NCBI GenBank assembly: GCA_023700945.1
Contig: JAMPXY010000004.1
Location: forward strand, 1 to 49,148
Source of the DNA: Alphaproteobacteria bacterium
Lineage (GTDB): Bacteria; Pseudomonadota; Alphaproteobacteria; Micavibrionales; Micavibrionaceae
DNA: 49,148 bases
Direction of reading: 5' to 3'
Below the pieces are notes generated by a model. That model had not been told where the DNA came from, did no database searches, and saw only the letters and a program-made list of their open reading frames with translations. This document shows, piece by piece, positions 48,402 through 49,148 of the stretch. The translations under genes and the position numbers were made by a program. How positions within the stretch are numbered: position 1 is the first letter of the stretch; each line of letters opens with the position of its first letter.

Positions 48402-49148
48402 ATGCTTTTGACTTTAGCCGTTTCTAATTATCGTTCTTTGCTTGATTTAAAAATACCATTATTCGGGCTCAATGTTATCACTGGGCCAAACGGAAGTGGT
48501 AAATCCAACTTGTATAAAGCCTTGAGGTTATTGTCCGAGACTGCTCAGGGCGGGGTTGTAAATGCAATAGCTAACGAAGGCGGCCTCAACTCTACATTCT
48601 GGGCTGGTCCTGAAACGCTTTCTACCGATATGAAGAACAAGCGTGTAAAGGTGCAGGGGACAGTTAAAAGTAAACCACCACGATTAAAACTTGGATTTAT
48701 TGGTGAGGATTTCGGATATTCCATTGAGCTTGGATTTCCTCAAAACTCAGGTTATGCCGCCCATAATGTACCATCTTCTTTTACACTAGATCCTGAAATC
48801 AAACGAGAATGTATATGGGCAGGAGAGTTTTACAAGCCTTCGTCAGTTTTGATCGACCGTAACGGTCCCGTAATTAAAAGCAGACAGGGGAGCAGTTGGA
48901 ATGTAATTTTGAAAAATGCGGGAGGTTTTGAAAGTCTATTTAGTTGTGTTGCGGACCCAGCCTCTACACCAGAAGTATTTACCTTAAAGACAATCATAAA
49001 TAGCTGGCGATTTTATGATCATTTTAGAACAGACTCATCATCGCCAGCTAGATTACCCCAACTTGGGACAAGAACTCCGGCTTTACATCATGATGGGAGA
49101 GATTTGGCTGCAGCGTTGCAGACAATCATAGAAATTGGTGATGTGGAG
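48402..49148 (+). CDS. AAA family ATPase (AAA_21/COG4637-like predicted ATPase), 3' truncated by the window edge
   Basis: Open frame of 249 codons to the window end: 'MLLTLAVSNYRSLLDLKIPLFGLNVITGPNGSGKSNLYKALRLLSE...INSWRFYDHFRTDSSSPARLPQLGTRTPALHHDGRDLAAALQTIIEIGD'. Walker A is GPNGSGKS. Missing from the ORF track because it has no stop. Confidence 0.88.
   Translation, partial: MLLTLAVSNYRSLLDLKIPLFGLNVITGPNGSGKSNLYKALRLLSETAQGGVVNAIANEGGLNSTFWAGPETLSTDMKNKRVKVQGTVKSKPPRLKLGFIGEDFGYSIELGFPQNSGYAAHNVPSSFTLDPEIKRECIWAGEFYKPSSVLIDRNGPVIKSRQGSSWNVILKNAGGFESLFSCVADPASTPEVFTLKTIINSWRFYDHFRTDSSSPARLPQLGTRTPALHHDGRDLAAALQTIIEIGDVE

Noticed and set aside
1-49148. CRISPR array, rRNA/tRNA genes, transposases or prophage genes
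   Set aside because: None seen on reading the sequence and the ORF translations; a tRNAscan/CRISPR finder run would be needed to exclude them formally.

Overview
The window looks like chromosomal DNA of a Gram-negative, probably alphaproteobacterial, genome. It is gene-dense and GC-moderate, with mostly core genes. In order it carries: the 3' end of an AsmA/YhdP-like gene, tyrS, anmK, a Sua5/YrdC-type tRNA t6A gene, an AT-rich patch, an SLT lytic transglycosylase, an acyl-CoA dehydrogenase, a SapC-family gene, UDP-glucose dehydrogenase, three M3 (Dcp/oligopeptidase A-like) metallopeptidases, mnmC, an orphan Flp pilin, a WecA-like PNPT and a GT4 glycosyltransferase, an AMIN lipoprotein, an EF-hand/ECF-sigma/anti-sigma-like/metal-sensor-like operon, trhO, divergent oxyR and ahpC-ahpD, a CBS protein, a TetR regulator, a lpoA-rsmI-yraN-BON(dolP) neighbourhood with two inserted isochorismatase-like genes, sirB1-like, pal, cpoB, tilS, ftsH, and the 5' part of an AAA ATPase running off the end. 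I saw no rRNA, tRNA, CRISPR array, transposase or prophage. The observations most worth follow-up are: (1) tandem isochorismatase-fold genes inserted between rsmI and yraN; (2) a dense, multi-hairpin noncoding interval at ~36.48-36.82 kb; (3) a nested inverted repeat that could sequester the ribosome binding site of a membrane-protein gene at 26.74-26.82 kb; (4) a 51-codon ORF missed by the ORF track (5079-5234, minus) with a good SD and promoter; (5) a secreted protein with a pseudopilin-like C-terminal domain but no pilin helix; (6) a kinase-like orphan next to ugd; (7) three M3 peptidases within 8 kb; (8) small AT-rich accessory patches. All homology calls come from reading the translations. 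No database search was run.
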